The notes under the pieces: generated by a model
Databases searched by the model: none
Seen by the model: the letters and a program-made list of their open reading frames with translations, nothing else
Told to the model about the DNA's origin: nothing
Part shown: positions 26,139 to 34,459 of the stretch, piece by piece
How positions within the stretch are numbered: position 1 is the stretch's first letter
Layout of the letters: each line of letters starts with the position of its first letter
Translations under genes and position numbers: made by a program
NCBI RefSeq assembly: GCF_005863245.1
Contig: NZ_VBUT01000009.1
Span: forward strand, 186,001 to 250,000
Origin: Nocardia cyriacigeorgica
GTDB taxonomy: Bacteria > Actinomycetota > Actinomycetes > Mycobacteriales > Mycobacteriaceae
Direction of reading: 5' to 3'
Length of the DNA stretch: 64,000 nt

Positions 26139-26714
26139 ATGACCGACTCCACGCCCGCGCTCGTCGTCGGGCTCGGTAACCCCGGGCCCGAATACGAGCG
26201 CACCAGGCACAATGTGGGCTTTCTGGTCGCCGACGTGCTCGCCGAGCGCGTCGGCGACCGTTTCAGTGTGCACAAGAAATCCGGCGCAGATCTGCTGACC
26301 GCGCGCTTGGACGGACGCCAGGTGCTGATCGCCAAGCCGCGCTCGTTCATGAACCTGTCCGGCCGCCCGGTCGCCGCACTGGCCCGCTTCTTCTCGGTCC
26401 CGGCGACCGAGGTGATCGTCGTGCACGACGAACTCGATCTGCCCTTCGGCGCGATCAGGCTCAAGCGCGGCGGCGGCGAAGGCGGGCACAACGGCCTGCG
26501 CTCGGTGTCGCAGGCGCTGACCACCAAGGACTATCTGCGTACCCGCATCGGCATCGGCCGCCCGCCCGGCAGGCAGGACCCGGCCGACTACGTGCTCAAA
26601 CCGTTCTCCGCGCCCGAGCGCAAGGAAGTGCCGGTGCTCGTCGAGCAGGCCGCCGACGCCGTGGAGCTATTGCTGCGGGTCGGGTTGGAGACCGCGCAGA
26701 ACCAGCTGCATTAG
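26139..26714 (+). CDS. pth: Peptidyl-tRNA hydrolase
   Basis: A 191-residue Pth that releases peptides from prematurely dropped peptidyl-tRNA. The conserved pieces are VVGLGNPGPEYERTRHNVGF (catalytic His in RHNVGF), KPRSFMNLSG, HDELDLPFG, and RGGGEGGHNGLRS. Start ATG 26139. Co-transcribed with rplY. Its last 4 bp overlap the stop of the convergent acyl-AMP ligase gene, the same pth/pks16 neighbour relation as in M. tuberculosis. Confidence 0.96.
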   Translation: MTDSTPALVVGLGNPGPEYERTRHNVGFLVADVLAERVGDRFSVHKKSGADLLTARLDGRQVLIAKPRSFMNLSGRPVAALARFFSVPATEVIVVHDELDLPFGAIRLKRGGGEGGHNGLRSVSQALTTKDYLRTRIGIGRPPGRQDPADYVLKPFSAPERKEVPVLVEQAADAVELLLRVGLETAQNQLH

Positions 26715-28357
26715 TGCAGATGCACCGCGGTGGCGGCACGGCGCAGCTTGCCCGATGACGTCTTCGGCAGGGCGCCGGGGCCGAGCACCGCGACCGTGCG
26801 TGGTCGCACGCCCACCTCGGAGAACACCGCGTGCACGATCTCGCGCTCGATCCGTTTGACCTCGTCCGGATTGTGGTGGTCGTTGCTTTCCACCACCACC
26901 GCGAAGCTCTCCCGCTTCTGGCCCGCGTCCAACCGCACGGCCACCGCATTGCCGGGCCGCACGCCCTTGACACGCATCGCCGCCCGTTCGATATCGGTGG
27001 GGAAGATATTGCGCCCGGCCATGATGATGACGTCCTTGATCCGGCCGCACACCACGATCAGCCCTTCTTCGGTGAAGTAGCCGATATCACCGGTGTCGAG
27101 CCAGCCGTCGGCGTCCTGGGCCGGCCGGAAACCTTCGACGGTCACATAGCCGGAAGTGACGGCGGGACCGCGCAATTCGATCACGCCCACCGAACGGGTG
27201 GGCAAGGGCTGGCGTTCGTCGTCGACGATGCGGCCCTCCAGATCGTCGACCAGGTAGCCCAACGTCGGCAACCGGCGGATATTGCCGTGGTGCGAGTGCT
27301 GGTCATGGACCGGAACCGCCTTGCCGAGGGCTTCGAGCAGATCGGCGTCGACCACATCGAGCACCTGGCCGTGCCCGGGATCGGGGATGGAGACCGCGAG
27401 CGTGGTCTCGGCCATGCCGTAGACCGGGGTGAGCGCCATCGGGTTGAGCCCGAAGCGTTGTCCGGCCGCGGCGAGTTTCTCCATAGTGTCCGGATCGACC
27501 GGCTCGGCGCCGTTCCACATATAGCGCACGCAGCTCAGATCCAGGTTCGAGCCCTCGGCCTGGTCGAGCCGGCGAGCCAGCAGCGAGTAGGCGAAATTCG
27601 GTGCCGCGGTGACGGTGCCGCGATATTTGTCGATCAGCTCGGCCCACAGGATCGGCCGCTGGAGGAAGTCCATCGGGGTCACACACACCACCTCGGCGCC
27701 GAATTGCATCGGGACGCTGAGGAATCCGACCATGCCCATATCGTGGAACAGCGGCAGCCAGCTGACCATCACATCATTGTCGAGCTGGAACTTCACCCGG
27801 TTGAACATCGCGTGCGCGTTGACGAAGAAGTTCTCGTGGGTGATCCGCACGGCCTTGGGTGAGCCGGTGGAACCCGAAGTCAGTTGCTGCAACGCGATAT
27901 CGGCTTCATCGGTGGGCACCGGATCGGTGTCCGGGCCCTCGCGTAATTGGTCGACCAGCACCACGGCGATGCCGCGTTCGCGCAGCAGCGGCTCGGCCGC
28001 CTCGAACGGTGCGCCCAGGATCACCGCCCGCGCCTCGATCATGCCGAGCACGGTTTCGGTATCGCGCGCCCACACCGCGAGATCGGTGCGCGGGGTCGGC
28101 TGATGCAGCATGGTGATCGAGCCGCCGCGCATCCACACACCCTGACAGGCGGGCGCGATATCGACCGGCATCCCGGCCAGCACCCCGACCGCGTCGCCGT
28201 GCCCGATGCCCGCCGCGGCCAGACCGCCCGCCATGCGCCGCGCGATCCGATGGATCTCACCCCATGTCTGCCGCAGTGGTGCATCCGGTTCCCCGGTCAC
28301 CAGCCCGCGCGCGGTCTCGCGCGCCGTCGCGTACATCTCCTCGGTGAACCTGCTCAA
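26711..28357 (-). CDS. Fatty acyl-AMP ligase (Pks16/FadD-like)
   Basis: A 548-residue adenylate-forming enzyme. Core motifs: LTSGSTGSPKAVRIT (A3, nucleotide), SWLPLFHDMGMVG (A4), VYGMAETTLA (A5), GWLDTGDIGYF (A7), GRIKDVIIMAGRNIFP (A8), and the C-terminal Lys in KTSSGKLRR (A10). The HDMGM box and the long loop after A5 are more like fatty acyl-AMP ligases than acyl-CoA synthetases, so the acyl-adenylate may be passed to a carrier protein. No polyketide synthase lies in the window, so the partner is unknown. Start ATG 28357. Confidence 0.88.
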   Translation of the reverse strand: MSRFTEEMYATARETARGLVTGEPDAPLRQTWGEIHRIARRMAGGLAAAGIGHGDAVGVLAGMPVDIAPACQGVWMRGGSITMLHQPTPRTDLAVWARDTETVLGMIEARAVILGAPFEAAEPLLRERGIAVVLVDQLREGPDTDPVPTDEADIALQQLTSGSTGSPKAVRITHENFFVNAHAMFNRVKFQLDNDVMVSWLPLFHDMGMVGFLSVPMQFGAEVVCVTPMDFLQRPILWAELIDKYRGTVTAAPNFAYSLLARRLDQAEGSNLDLSCVRYMWNGAEPVDPDTMEKLAAAGQRFGLNPMALTPVYGMAETTLAVSIPDPGHGQVLDVVDADLLEALGKAVPVHDQHSHHGNIRRLPTLGYLVDDLEGRIVDDERQPLPTRSVGVIELRGPAVTSGYVTVEGFRPAQDADGWLDTGDIGYFTEEGLIVVCGRIKDVIIMAGRNIFPTDIERAAMRVKGVRPGNAVAVRLDAGQKRESFAVVVESNDHHNPDEVKRIEREIVHAVFSEVGVRPRTVAVLGPGALPKTSSGKLRRAATAVHLH

Positions 28358-28733
28358 CGCACCCGCTCCTCACCGGCCACAGGGGCCGCCGACCGACCTG
28401 CCTCAACTATCCCGCTGTTCGAGCCCCGCGTTAACCCCCTCCGTGTGCGCGCTGGTCAGCGCCACATTCACGCATGAAATGGCGGACGCGTCCGCACGTC
28501 GTCCGATGGCCGCCCCTGACCCGCGTGCCCGAACCCCGCCGCACCGCCTGCGCCCGTCGCGCGGCATCGCCGCCGACCGGCTCAGGGATAGTAGCCCGGG
28601 CTGCCGCGGGCCGGGCGCGCGCCGCCTCGGCGTGGCGCGCACCGAACACGCCGCAGGAGTCGGCGGCACGGGATGTGTTGCGTGAATTCCCTTGGCGTCG
28701 TTCCGGTATGCGACTGACGCGCGATCGGTGATC
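28358..28733. other. 376-bp gap without recognisable gene
   Basis: Both neighbours are leftward genes, so the right end holds the end of the RNase Z message and the left end should hold the promoter of the acyl-AMP ligase. Open frames across it are very Arg-rich and lack start signals or family features. No tRNA, strong hairpin or repeat was seen. Confidence 0.5.
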
Positions 28734-29651
28734 TCAGCGCCGCGGCGGCAGCGGGATGCGGGTGAGGTCGGCGGCGACGACGATCGGGCCGCTGAATTCC
28801 TTTGCCGCCTCGGCGAAGTGTTCGTCCAGGGTGCGGTAGCGCTGGGAGAAATGGGTCAGCACCAGGGTGCGCACGCCCGCCTCGGCAGCCACCCGCGCCG
28901 CTTGGCCGGCGGTGAGGTGGCCGTGCTCCTCGGCCAGGTGCGCGTCGGCGTCCAGGAACGTCGCCTCGATGACCAGCATGTCCACCCCGGCGGCGAGTTC
29001 GTATACAGCCGGGCACAAACGGGTGTCCATGATGAACGCGAAACTCTGTCCGGGACGGCGAGTGCTCATCTCGTCGAGGGTGACGGTGCGGCCGTGCCAG
29101 TCGATGCGGCCGTCGCGCTGCAAGCGGCCCACCGCGGGGCCGTGCAGGCCGATCGCTTCCAGCCGCTCCGGCCGGATGCGGTGGCCGTCGGGTTCGGTGA
29201 TCCGGTAGCCGAAGGCCTCCACCGGATGGGACAGGCGGGCCGCGGTGAGATGGAACGGCGCGCCCGGTGCGTCCAGCGGGCCCGGGTCGGTGATCGGATG
29301 CCGGTTCAACTCGACGGTGCGGTAATAGACGCTGGCCTCGCACAGCCGATCGAAGTACTGCTCACCCGAGGCGGGGTAGTAGGCGTCGATCGGATGCGGC
29401 ACCTGGTCCAGATTGATCCGCTGCACCACGCCCGCCAGTCCGAGACAGTGGTCGCCGTGGAAATGGGTGACGGCGATCCGGGTCAGATCGGTGACCGACA
29501 CACCGGCGTGGATCATCTGCCGCTGGGTGCCCTCGCCCGGGTCGAACAGGATCCCCTCGGCGCCCCAGCGCAGCAGATAGCCGTTGTGGTTGCGCTGTTT
29601 GGTCGGCACCTGGCTGGCGGTACCGAGGACGATCAGCTCGCGCTGCGACAT
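28734..29651 (-). CDS. rnz: Ribonuclease Z
   Basis: A 305-residue metallo-beta-lactamase-fold endonuclease for tRNA 3' processing. The zinc motif H-x-H-x-D-H is in VTHFHGDHCLGL, with later ligands in AFIMDTRLCP and VLTHFSQRY, the latter typical of RNase Z. The exosite region DEMSTRRPGQSFAF is present. The end of the protein (DLTRIPLPPRR) is short as in mycobacterial enzymes. Start ATG 29651, 13 bp downstream of egtE, so the two are probably one transcript. Confidence 0.93.
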   Translation of the reverse strand: MSQRELIVLGTASQVPTKQRNHNGYLLRWGAEGILFDPGEGTQRQMIHAGVSVTDLTRIAVTHFHGDHCLGLAGVVQRINLDQVPHPIDAYYPASGEQYFDRLCEASVYYRTVELNRHPITDPGPLDAPGAPFHLTAARLSHPVEAFGYRITEPDGHRIRPERLEAIGLHGPAVGRLQRDGRIDWHGRTVTLDEMSTRRPGQSFAFIMDTRLCPAVYELAAGVDMLVIEATFLDADAHLAEEHGHLTAGQAARVAAEAGVRTLVLTHFSQRYRTLDEHFAEAAKEFSGPIVVAADLTRIPLPPRR

Positions 29652-29664
29652 CGCCGCGGGCCCG

Positions 29665-30837
29665 TCAGAGTTCCGCTACCGCGGCGAGGAACCGGTCCAG
29701 TTCCTCGAAGCCGACGAAACAGTGCGGCGATGCGCGGACCACCGCGTCGAGCGCGCGCCCCGACATGTCCAGCAGCGTGGAGCTGCGATGGCTGACGGTG
29801 ACGGTGATGTCCTGGGCGGCCAGCCGATCGCGCACCTCGATCGGCGCGACCGCGTCGACGGTGAACGACACGATGCCGCTGTGGCGGATGCCCAGATCGC
29901 GCACGGTGACACCGGCGAGCTCGGCCAGTCCCTTGCGCAGGTACTCCGCGCGGGCGGCGATCGCGGCGTAGACCTCGTCCGGTCCCAATGCGAGCAGGTA
30001 GTCGACGGCGGCGCCGAGGCCGAGCCGGGCGGCCACGTCGTGTTCCCAGAATTCGAACCGGCTCGCGTCCGGGGCCAGTCGGTAGTCGTCGGGGGCGGTC
30101 CATTCCGCGCTGTGCAGATCCAGCCGGGCCGGCTCCATGGCCGAGGCCAATTCTGGACGCACGTACAGGAATCCGGTGCCGCGTGGGCCGCGCAGCCATT
30201 TGCGGCCGGTGGCCGAGAGGGCATCGACGCCGAGTTCGGCGACGTCGAGCGGGATCTGCCCGGCGGACTGGCAGGCGTCGAGCAGTACCAGCGCACCGGC
30301 CTGGTGCGCGATCCGGGTGGCCTCGGCGGCCGGATTGACCAGTCCACCGTTGGTGGGGGCGTGCAGCAGCGACACCAGCTTCACCCGGTCGTCGACCAGC
30401 GCGGCGAAGGCGTCCAGGTCGAGCTGACCGGTGGGGTCGCTGGGAATGTGCTCGACCGTGGCGCCGCTCGCACGGGCCCGCTGAAGGGCGGCGATGGCAT
30501 TGCTGGCGTAGTCGGAACCGGAGATGAGGATGCGGTCGCCGGGCCCGAGCGGGACCGAGTAGAAGAAATCGGCCCAGGACCGGGTGGCGCTGTCGCTGAG
30601 CGCGATGCTCGCGGGGGTGGCGTTGATGAGCGTGGCGATCGACTGCTTGACCGCCGCCAAATCGTCGAGGCGCTCATTGGCCGCGCGGTAGCCGCCGACC
30701 TCGGCCTCACGGCGCAGATGGGCGATGACGGTCTCGGTGACCACCCGGGGCGGCAGCGATGATCCCGCGCTGTCGAGGAAGACCAGACCGTGTCCGACAC
30801 CGGGGGTGTCCTCGCGTATCCGCTGCTCATTCAGCAT
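29665..30837 (-). CDS. egtE: Ergothioneine biosynthesis PLP-dependent C-S lyase EgtE
   Basis: A 390-residue fold type I PLP enzyme that cleaves hercynylcysteine sulfoxide to ergothioneine, the last step of the pathway. It has the aminotransferase class V layout: DSAGSSLPP near the N-terminus, ISGSDYASN, LLDACQSAGQIPLDV with the Asp that holds the pyridine nitrogen, and the PLP lysine in SATGRKWLRGPRGTGFLYV. The C-terminal SHRSSTLLDM resembles cysteine desulfurase-type ends. Start ATG 30837. It diverges from egtABCD, sharing a 195-bp promoter region, instead of following egtD as in mycobacteria. Confidence 0.93.
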   Translation of the reverse strand: MLNEQRIREDTPGVGHGLVFLDSAGSSLPPRVVTETVIAHLRREAEVGGYRAANERLDDLAAVKQSIATLINATPASIALSDSATRSWADFFYSVPLGPGDRILISGSDYASNAIAALQRARASGATVEHIPSDPTGQLDLDAFAALVDDRVKLVSLLHAPTNGGLVNPAAEATRIAHQAGALVLLDACQSAGQIPLDVAELGVDALSATGRKWLRGPRGTGFLYVRPELASAMEPARLDLHSAEWTAPDDYRLAPDASRFEFWEHDVAARLGLGAAVDYLLALGPDEVYAAIAARAEYLRKGLAELAGVTVRDLGIRHSGIVSFTVDAVAPIEVRDRLAAQDITVTVSHRSSTLLDMSGRALDAVVRASPHCFVGFEELDRFLAAVAEL

Positions 30838-31032
30838 GCCGACGACGATATCCGCTCGGTGCACCGAACGCTTGCCCGGTACTTGTCGGTGTCCGTCGCT
30901 ACCCTGGAATCCACCGACGACGACGCCGGAACCACCCACACGCCGAATCCCACGCCATATCGCAGCACCGAATATCCCGACGATCCACGCGCCGCATATC
31001 CACCGCGCACCGGAACCACCTGGAGGTCGAGC

Positions 31033-32499
31033 ATGGCGGTCACCCTCGGGCGCAGGCAGGCGGGGCAGGTAACCGCCGACCGGGAGCTGTCGTCTCGCGC
31101 GGCCGCGGAGGCCTACATCGGCGGCGTCTGTTTCAAACTCGGGCCACCCGGATTGATCGGCGCCGAACTCGAATGGCTCACCACCCACGGTGAGTGTCCG
31201 GCGTCAGGCCCGACGGCCGCCCCGCGTCCGCCACTCGACGTCCTCGCCGATGCCCTCGGACCGTACGCGCCACGGTCCATCGCCCCCGATTCGCCCGCAC
31301 TCGCGCTACCGGGCGGCAGCCGGGTCACCATCGAACCCGGCGGTCAGATCGAACTCTCCAGCGCACCGTATGCCACCGCCGCCCAGCTCACCGAGCAGCT
31401 GCGCGCCGACACCGAGATGCTGCGCAAGCTCCTCGAAACCCAGTGCGTCGGCATGGTTTCCGCGGCAGCGGACGCCGAGCGTCGCGCCCGCCGGGTACTG
31501 CGGCTGCCCCGCTATCAGGCCATGGAGCGCTACCTCGCCGGTCTCGGCCCCTTCGGCAAACTCATGATGTGCAATACCGCGGCCACGCAGGTCAGCGTCG
31601 ACGCGGGCGCCGATCGCGCCGAGGTCGCCTCGCGCTGGACCGCGCTGTACACCATCGGCCCCGCACTGCTGGCCGCCTTCGCCTGTTCACCGGAGCTACG
31701 CGGCGCGCCCGCGGGGGAGTGGGCCTCGCAGCGGATGCGCACCTGGCTCCGGCTCGACCATTCCCGCACCCGCCCACCGGTCGAGGACTGGGCCGACCCG
31801 ATCGCCGGCTACGCGCGCTGGGCGCTGGACGCGCCGCTGCTGTGCGTGCGGTCCTGCGAACCTGGGTCCGGATCGACCAGGCCGGGCGGTTCGTCGTCGA
31901 GTGACGGTGCGTGGGATCGCAGGCCCGCGGCAGCCGCCGGTGCGCCGGCCAACAGTGACCGGGCAGCAGGCGAGGCAGCGCCGGTCGGCGGCGATGTCGC
32001 GCACGGTTCACACACCGGTCCTGGCGGCGGCAACGCCGACTGCTCATGGGCCGCCCCGCCGGGCGCCACCTTCGCCGACTGGCTGTCCGGCGCGCTGGAC
32101 GACGAGATCGGCCGCCGCCCCGACCGCAGCGACCTCGATTACCACCTGACCACCATGTTTCCGCCGGTACGGCCGTCCGGGCACCTCGAGGTCCGCTACC
32201 TGGACGCGCAGCCGGACGAGAGCTGGACCGTCCCGATCGACGTCATCGATGCCCTGATGTCCACCCCGGCCGCGGTCGCCGACGCCACCGCGATCGCGAG
32301 CCCGACGGCTGGACGCTGGCTCGACGCCGCCCGCTGCGGACTGGCCGATCCCCAGATCCGCGCCGCAGCCGTCGAACTACTCGACGCCGCGGCCACCCAT
32401 GCCGCGACGCCGGCAGCGGCAACGGCGATCCACGCGGCCGCACGGCGCTGTCGCAGTGCCAGGCAGCCGGGTAGGGCCGGGGCCGGGAGCGCCTCATGA
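31033..32499 (+). CDS. egtA: Glutamate-cysteine ligase EgtA
   Basis: A 488-residue ATP-dependent ligase of the GCS2-like plant/actinobacterial type making gamma-glutamylcysteine, the thiol donor for EgtB. Recognisable blocks are VCFKLGPPGLIGAELEWLT, GSRVTIEPGGQIELSSAPY (glutamate/metal site), and FGKLMMCNTAATQVSVDAG. Residues about 277-350 hold a Ser/Gly/Ala-rich insertion between CVRSCEP and GATFADWL that looks disordered and is longer than I would expect for the family. Start ATG 31033 with GGAGG 6 bp upstream; the frame is open to 30790 but that would run into the egtE start region. Confidence 0.92.
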   Translation: MAVTLGRRQAGQVTADRELSSRAAAEAYIGGVCFKLGPPGLIGAELEWLTTHGECPASGPTAAPRPPLDVLADALGPYAPRSIAPDSPALALPGGSRVTIEPGGQIELSSAPYATAAQLTEQLRADTEMLRKLLETQCVGMVSAAADAERRARRVLRLPRYQAMERYLAGLGPFGKLMMCNTAATQVSVDAGADRAEVASRWTALYTIGPALLAAFACSPELRGAPAGEWASQRMRTWLRLDHSRTRPPVEDWADPIAGYARWALDAPLLCVRSCEPGSGSTRPGGSSSSDGAWDRRPAAAAGAPANSDRAAGEAAPVGGDVAHGSHTGPGGGNADCSWAAPPGATFADWLSGALDDEIGRRPDRSDLDYHLTTMFPPVRPSGHLEVRYLDAQPDESWTVPIDVIDALMSTPAAVADATAIASPTAGRWLDAARCGLADPQIRAAAVELLDAAATHAATPAAATAIHAAARRCRSARQPGRAGAGSAS

Positions 32500-32716
32500 G
32501 CAGGGCGATCGTCCGAGCTCGACGGCGTCGGCCGCAGGTCCGCCATGGCACCCGCACCTCGATTCACCTGGCGCGCGGCGGCCGAGGTCCGGCTCGAAGG
32601 GCCGAGCACTTGTGTGCACCCGGCGCCGACCGACCCCGGGCCGATCTTCGGCCCTGGCCGCTACGCACACCGCGTGCGCTGACCATCACCGACCCACCAG
32701 TACCCGGAGTTCCATC

Positions 32717-34060
32717 GTGACCATCCACTCGCCCGCCGATGACACATCCGAGACCGAACTACTCCGCTCTCGTATCGCCGAGACGCTGACCCGCGCCCGA
32801 GCGCGCAGCGCCGCACTCACCGACTGCCTCGACGAAGCCGAACTCGTCGCACAACATTCGCGCCTGATGAGCCCGCTGGTGTGGGACCTGGCCCATGTCG
32901 GCAATCAAGAAGAGCTGTGGCTGGTGCGTGATGTCGGCGGCCGGGAGCCGGTGCGCGCCGATATCGACGAGCTCTACGACGCGTTCAAACACGCGCGCGC
33001 CAACCGTCCGAAGCTGCCGTTGCTGAACCCCGGCCAGGCCCGCGAGTACGTCGCCACGGTCCGCGAGAAGGTGTGGGATGTGCTGGATGGCAGCACCTTG
33101 CGCGGCACACCACTGGTCGAGGGCGGGTTCGCCTTCGGCATGATCGCCCAGCACGAACAGCAGCACGACGAAACCATGCTGGCCACCCACCAGCTGCGGA
33201 CAGGCGCGCCGGTGCTGTCCGCGCCGTCGGCGCCCACCGGTACCGCCGCGGTGACCGGCGAGCTGATCATCCCGGCCGGCCAGTTCACCATGGGCACCTC
33301 CACCGACCCCTGGGCCCTCGACAATGAGCGGCCCGCCCACCTGGCGTCGGTGCCCGGGTTCGCCATCGATGCCGCACCGGTCACCAACGAGCAGTACCTG
33401 GCCTTCATCGCCGACGGAGGCTACGACCGTCCGGAACTGTGGTCCAAGCGTGGCTGGGACCATCGCCTGGAGGCCGGTCTGGTGGCGCCGCAGTTCTGGG
33501 AGCGCGATCCCGGCGGACAGTGGTGGCGGCGGGTATTCGGTGTGCTGACGCCCCTGCGGCCGCATCAGCCGGTGGTGCACGTCTGCTGGTTCGAGGCCGA
33601 GGCCTACGCGCGCTGGGCGGGCAAGCGCCTGCCCACCGAGACCGAATGGGAGAAGGCCGCCCGCTACGACCCGGCTACCGGCCGGTCCCGCCGCTACCCG
33701 TGGGGTGAGGCCGAACCCGATGAATCGCACGCCAACCTCGGCCAGCGTCATCTGGAACCGGCCGATGTCGGCGCCTACCCCGCGGGTGCGTCGGCGACCG
33801 GCGTCCATCAGCTCATCGGCGATGTCTGGGAATGGACCGCCTCCGGTTTCGAGCCCTATCCCGGCTTCCGGGCGTTCCCGTATCGCGAATATTCGGAGGT
33901 CTTCTTCGGCGGCGACTATCGCGTGCTCCGCGGCGGCTCGTTCGGCACCGATCCGGTGGCCTGCCGCGGCACCTTCCGCAACTGGGATCACCCGATCCGC
34001 AGGCAGATTTTCGCCGGTTTCCGCCTGGCCCGCGATCTGAAGCCGGGGGAAGCAGCATGA
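32717..34060 (+). CDS. egtB: Hercynine oxygenase EgtB
   Basis: A 447-residue non-heme iron sulfoxide synthase joining hercynine and gamma-glutamylcysteine with O2. The N-terminal DinB-like domain gives the three-His iron site: His60 (DLAHVGNQEELW), His147 and His151 (QHEQQHDET). The C-terminal formylglycine-generating-enzyme-like domain has IPAGQFTMGT, PVTNEQYLAF, RLPTETEWEKAARY, VWEWTASGF and the end FRNWDHPIRRQIFAGFRLAR. Start GTG 32717 with GGAG 7 bp upstream. It follows egtA after 217 bp. The last 115 bp are duplicated downstream (34115-34229). Confidence 0.96.
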   Translation: MTIHSPADDTSETELLRSRIAETLTRARARSAALTDCLDEAELVAQHSRLMSPLVWDLAHVGNQEELWLVRDVGGREPVRADIDELYDAFKHARANRPKLPLLNPGQAREYVATVREKVWDVLDGSTLRGTPLVEGGFAFGMIAQHEQQHDETMLATHQLRTGAPVLSAPSAPTGTAAVTGELIIPAGQFTMGTSTDPWALDNERPAHLASVPGFAIDAAPVTNEQYLAFIADGGYDRPELWSKRGWDHRLEAGLVAPQFWERDPGGQWWRRVFGVLTPLRPHQPVVHVCWFEAEAYARWAGKRLPTETEWEKAARYDPATGRSRRYPWGEAEPDESHANLGQRHLEPADVGAYPAGASATGVHQLIGDVWEWTASGFEPYPGFRAFPYREYSEVFFGGDYRVLRGGSFGTDPVACRGTFRNWDHPIRRQIFAGFRLARDLKPGEAA

Positions 34061-34064
34061 TCGG
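33950..34064 (+). repeat. Direct repeat A: 3' end of egtB
   Basis: First copy of a 115-bp direct repeat. It covers the last 37 sense codons of egtB, its TGA stop, and the following TCGG. It is about 91% identical (10 mismatches by eye, no gaps) to the copy at 34115-34229, exactly 165 bp away. Confidence 0.9.
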
Positions 34065-34459
34065 AGGGGATCTGATTTCGCGCGATGGGCACGCGCAGTC
34101 GTTCGGGCGGGGGCGATCCGGTGGCCTGCCGCGGCACCTCCCGCAACTGGGATCACCCGATCCGGCGCCAGAACTTCGCGGGCTTCCGCCTGGCCCGCGA
34201 TCTGAAGCCTGGGGAGGCAGCATGATCGGCGCACGGACCCCGCTCACGCGCGGTGTGTGCGTGCCGCGCTTGGTCGAGCACCGACCCGGCCGTCTGGGGC
34301 GGCCGGCTTCGCACGCTGGATCACCGGGTGCGCCGGATCGTCTCAGGCTTGTGCCCGGTCCTCGATCCGTGGCACGCGCCTATACCGTGATCGGCGGCCG
34401 GCGCGCACACGTCGAGGGCTGCCGCGCGATTCCGGTCAGCGCACGACCCGGAGGCGCCG
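34065..34459 (+). pseudogene. Stranded second egtB 3' end and degenerate spacer before egtC
   Basis: After egtB come about 400 bp without a normal gene, where egtC would usually follow directly. Positions 34115-34229 repeat the end of egtB (protein DPVACRGTSRNWDHPIRRQN, then FAGFRLARDLKPGEAA and a stop at 34223-34225). The copy is in the same frame as egtB and can be read as a 46-codon frame from ATG 34085. It lacks iron ligands and the rest of the domain, so it cannot be a working enzyme. The following 230 bp up to egtC resemble no family; a short stretch near 34240 (LTRGV) echoes the egtC start region weakly. The arrangement fits recombination between two egtB alleles that left the old tail behind. 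Confidence 0.75.
34115..34229 (+). repeat. Direct repeat B: duplicated egtB 3' end
   Basis: Second copy of the 115-bp repeat; see 33950-34064. Seven of the ten differences cluster in a 19-bp patch (PIRRQIFAG versus PIRRQNFAG region) and most others are synonymous, so the copy diverged while still under protein selection or came from a diverged allele. Confidence 0.9.

Noticed and set aside
28358..28733. A structural RNA such as RNase P RNA in the 376-bp gap
   Set aside because: None of the conserved RNase P or tmRNA sequence blocks was recognised.
32496..32720. A 74-codon frame overlapping the egtA stop (ATGA) and the egtB start
   Set aside because: The overlaps are suggestive, but the product is Arg-rich with no motif, and egtB has its own good ribosome site; no support beyond position.
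34085..34225. The 46-codon egtB tail copy as a functional small protein
   Set aside because: It encodes only the final strands of the FGE-like domain without the iron site or a hydrophobic core; better explained as a remnant.
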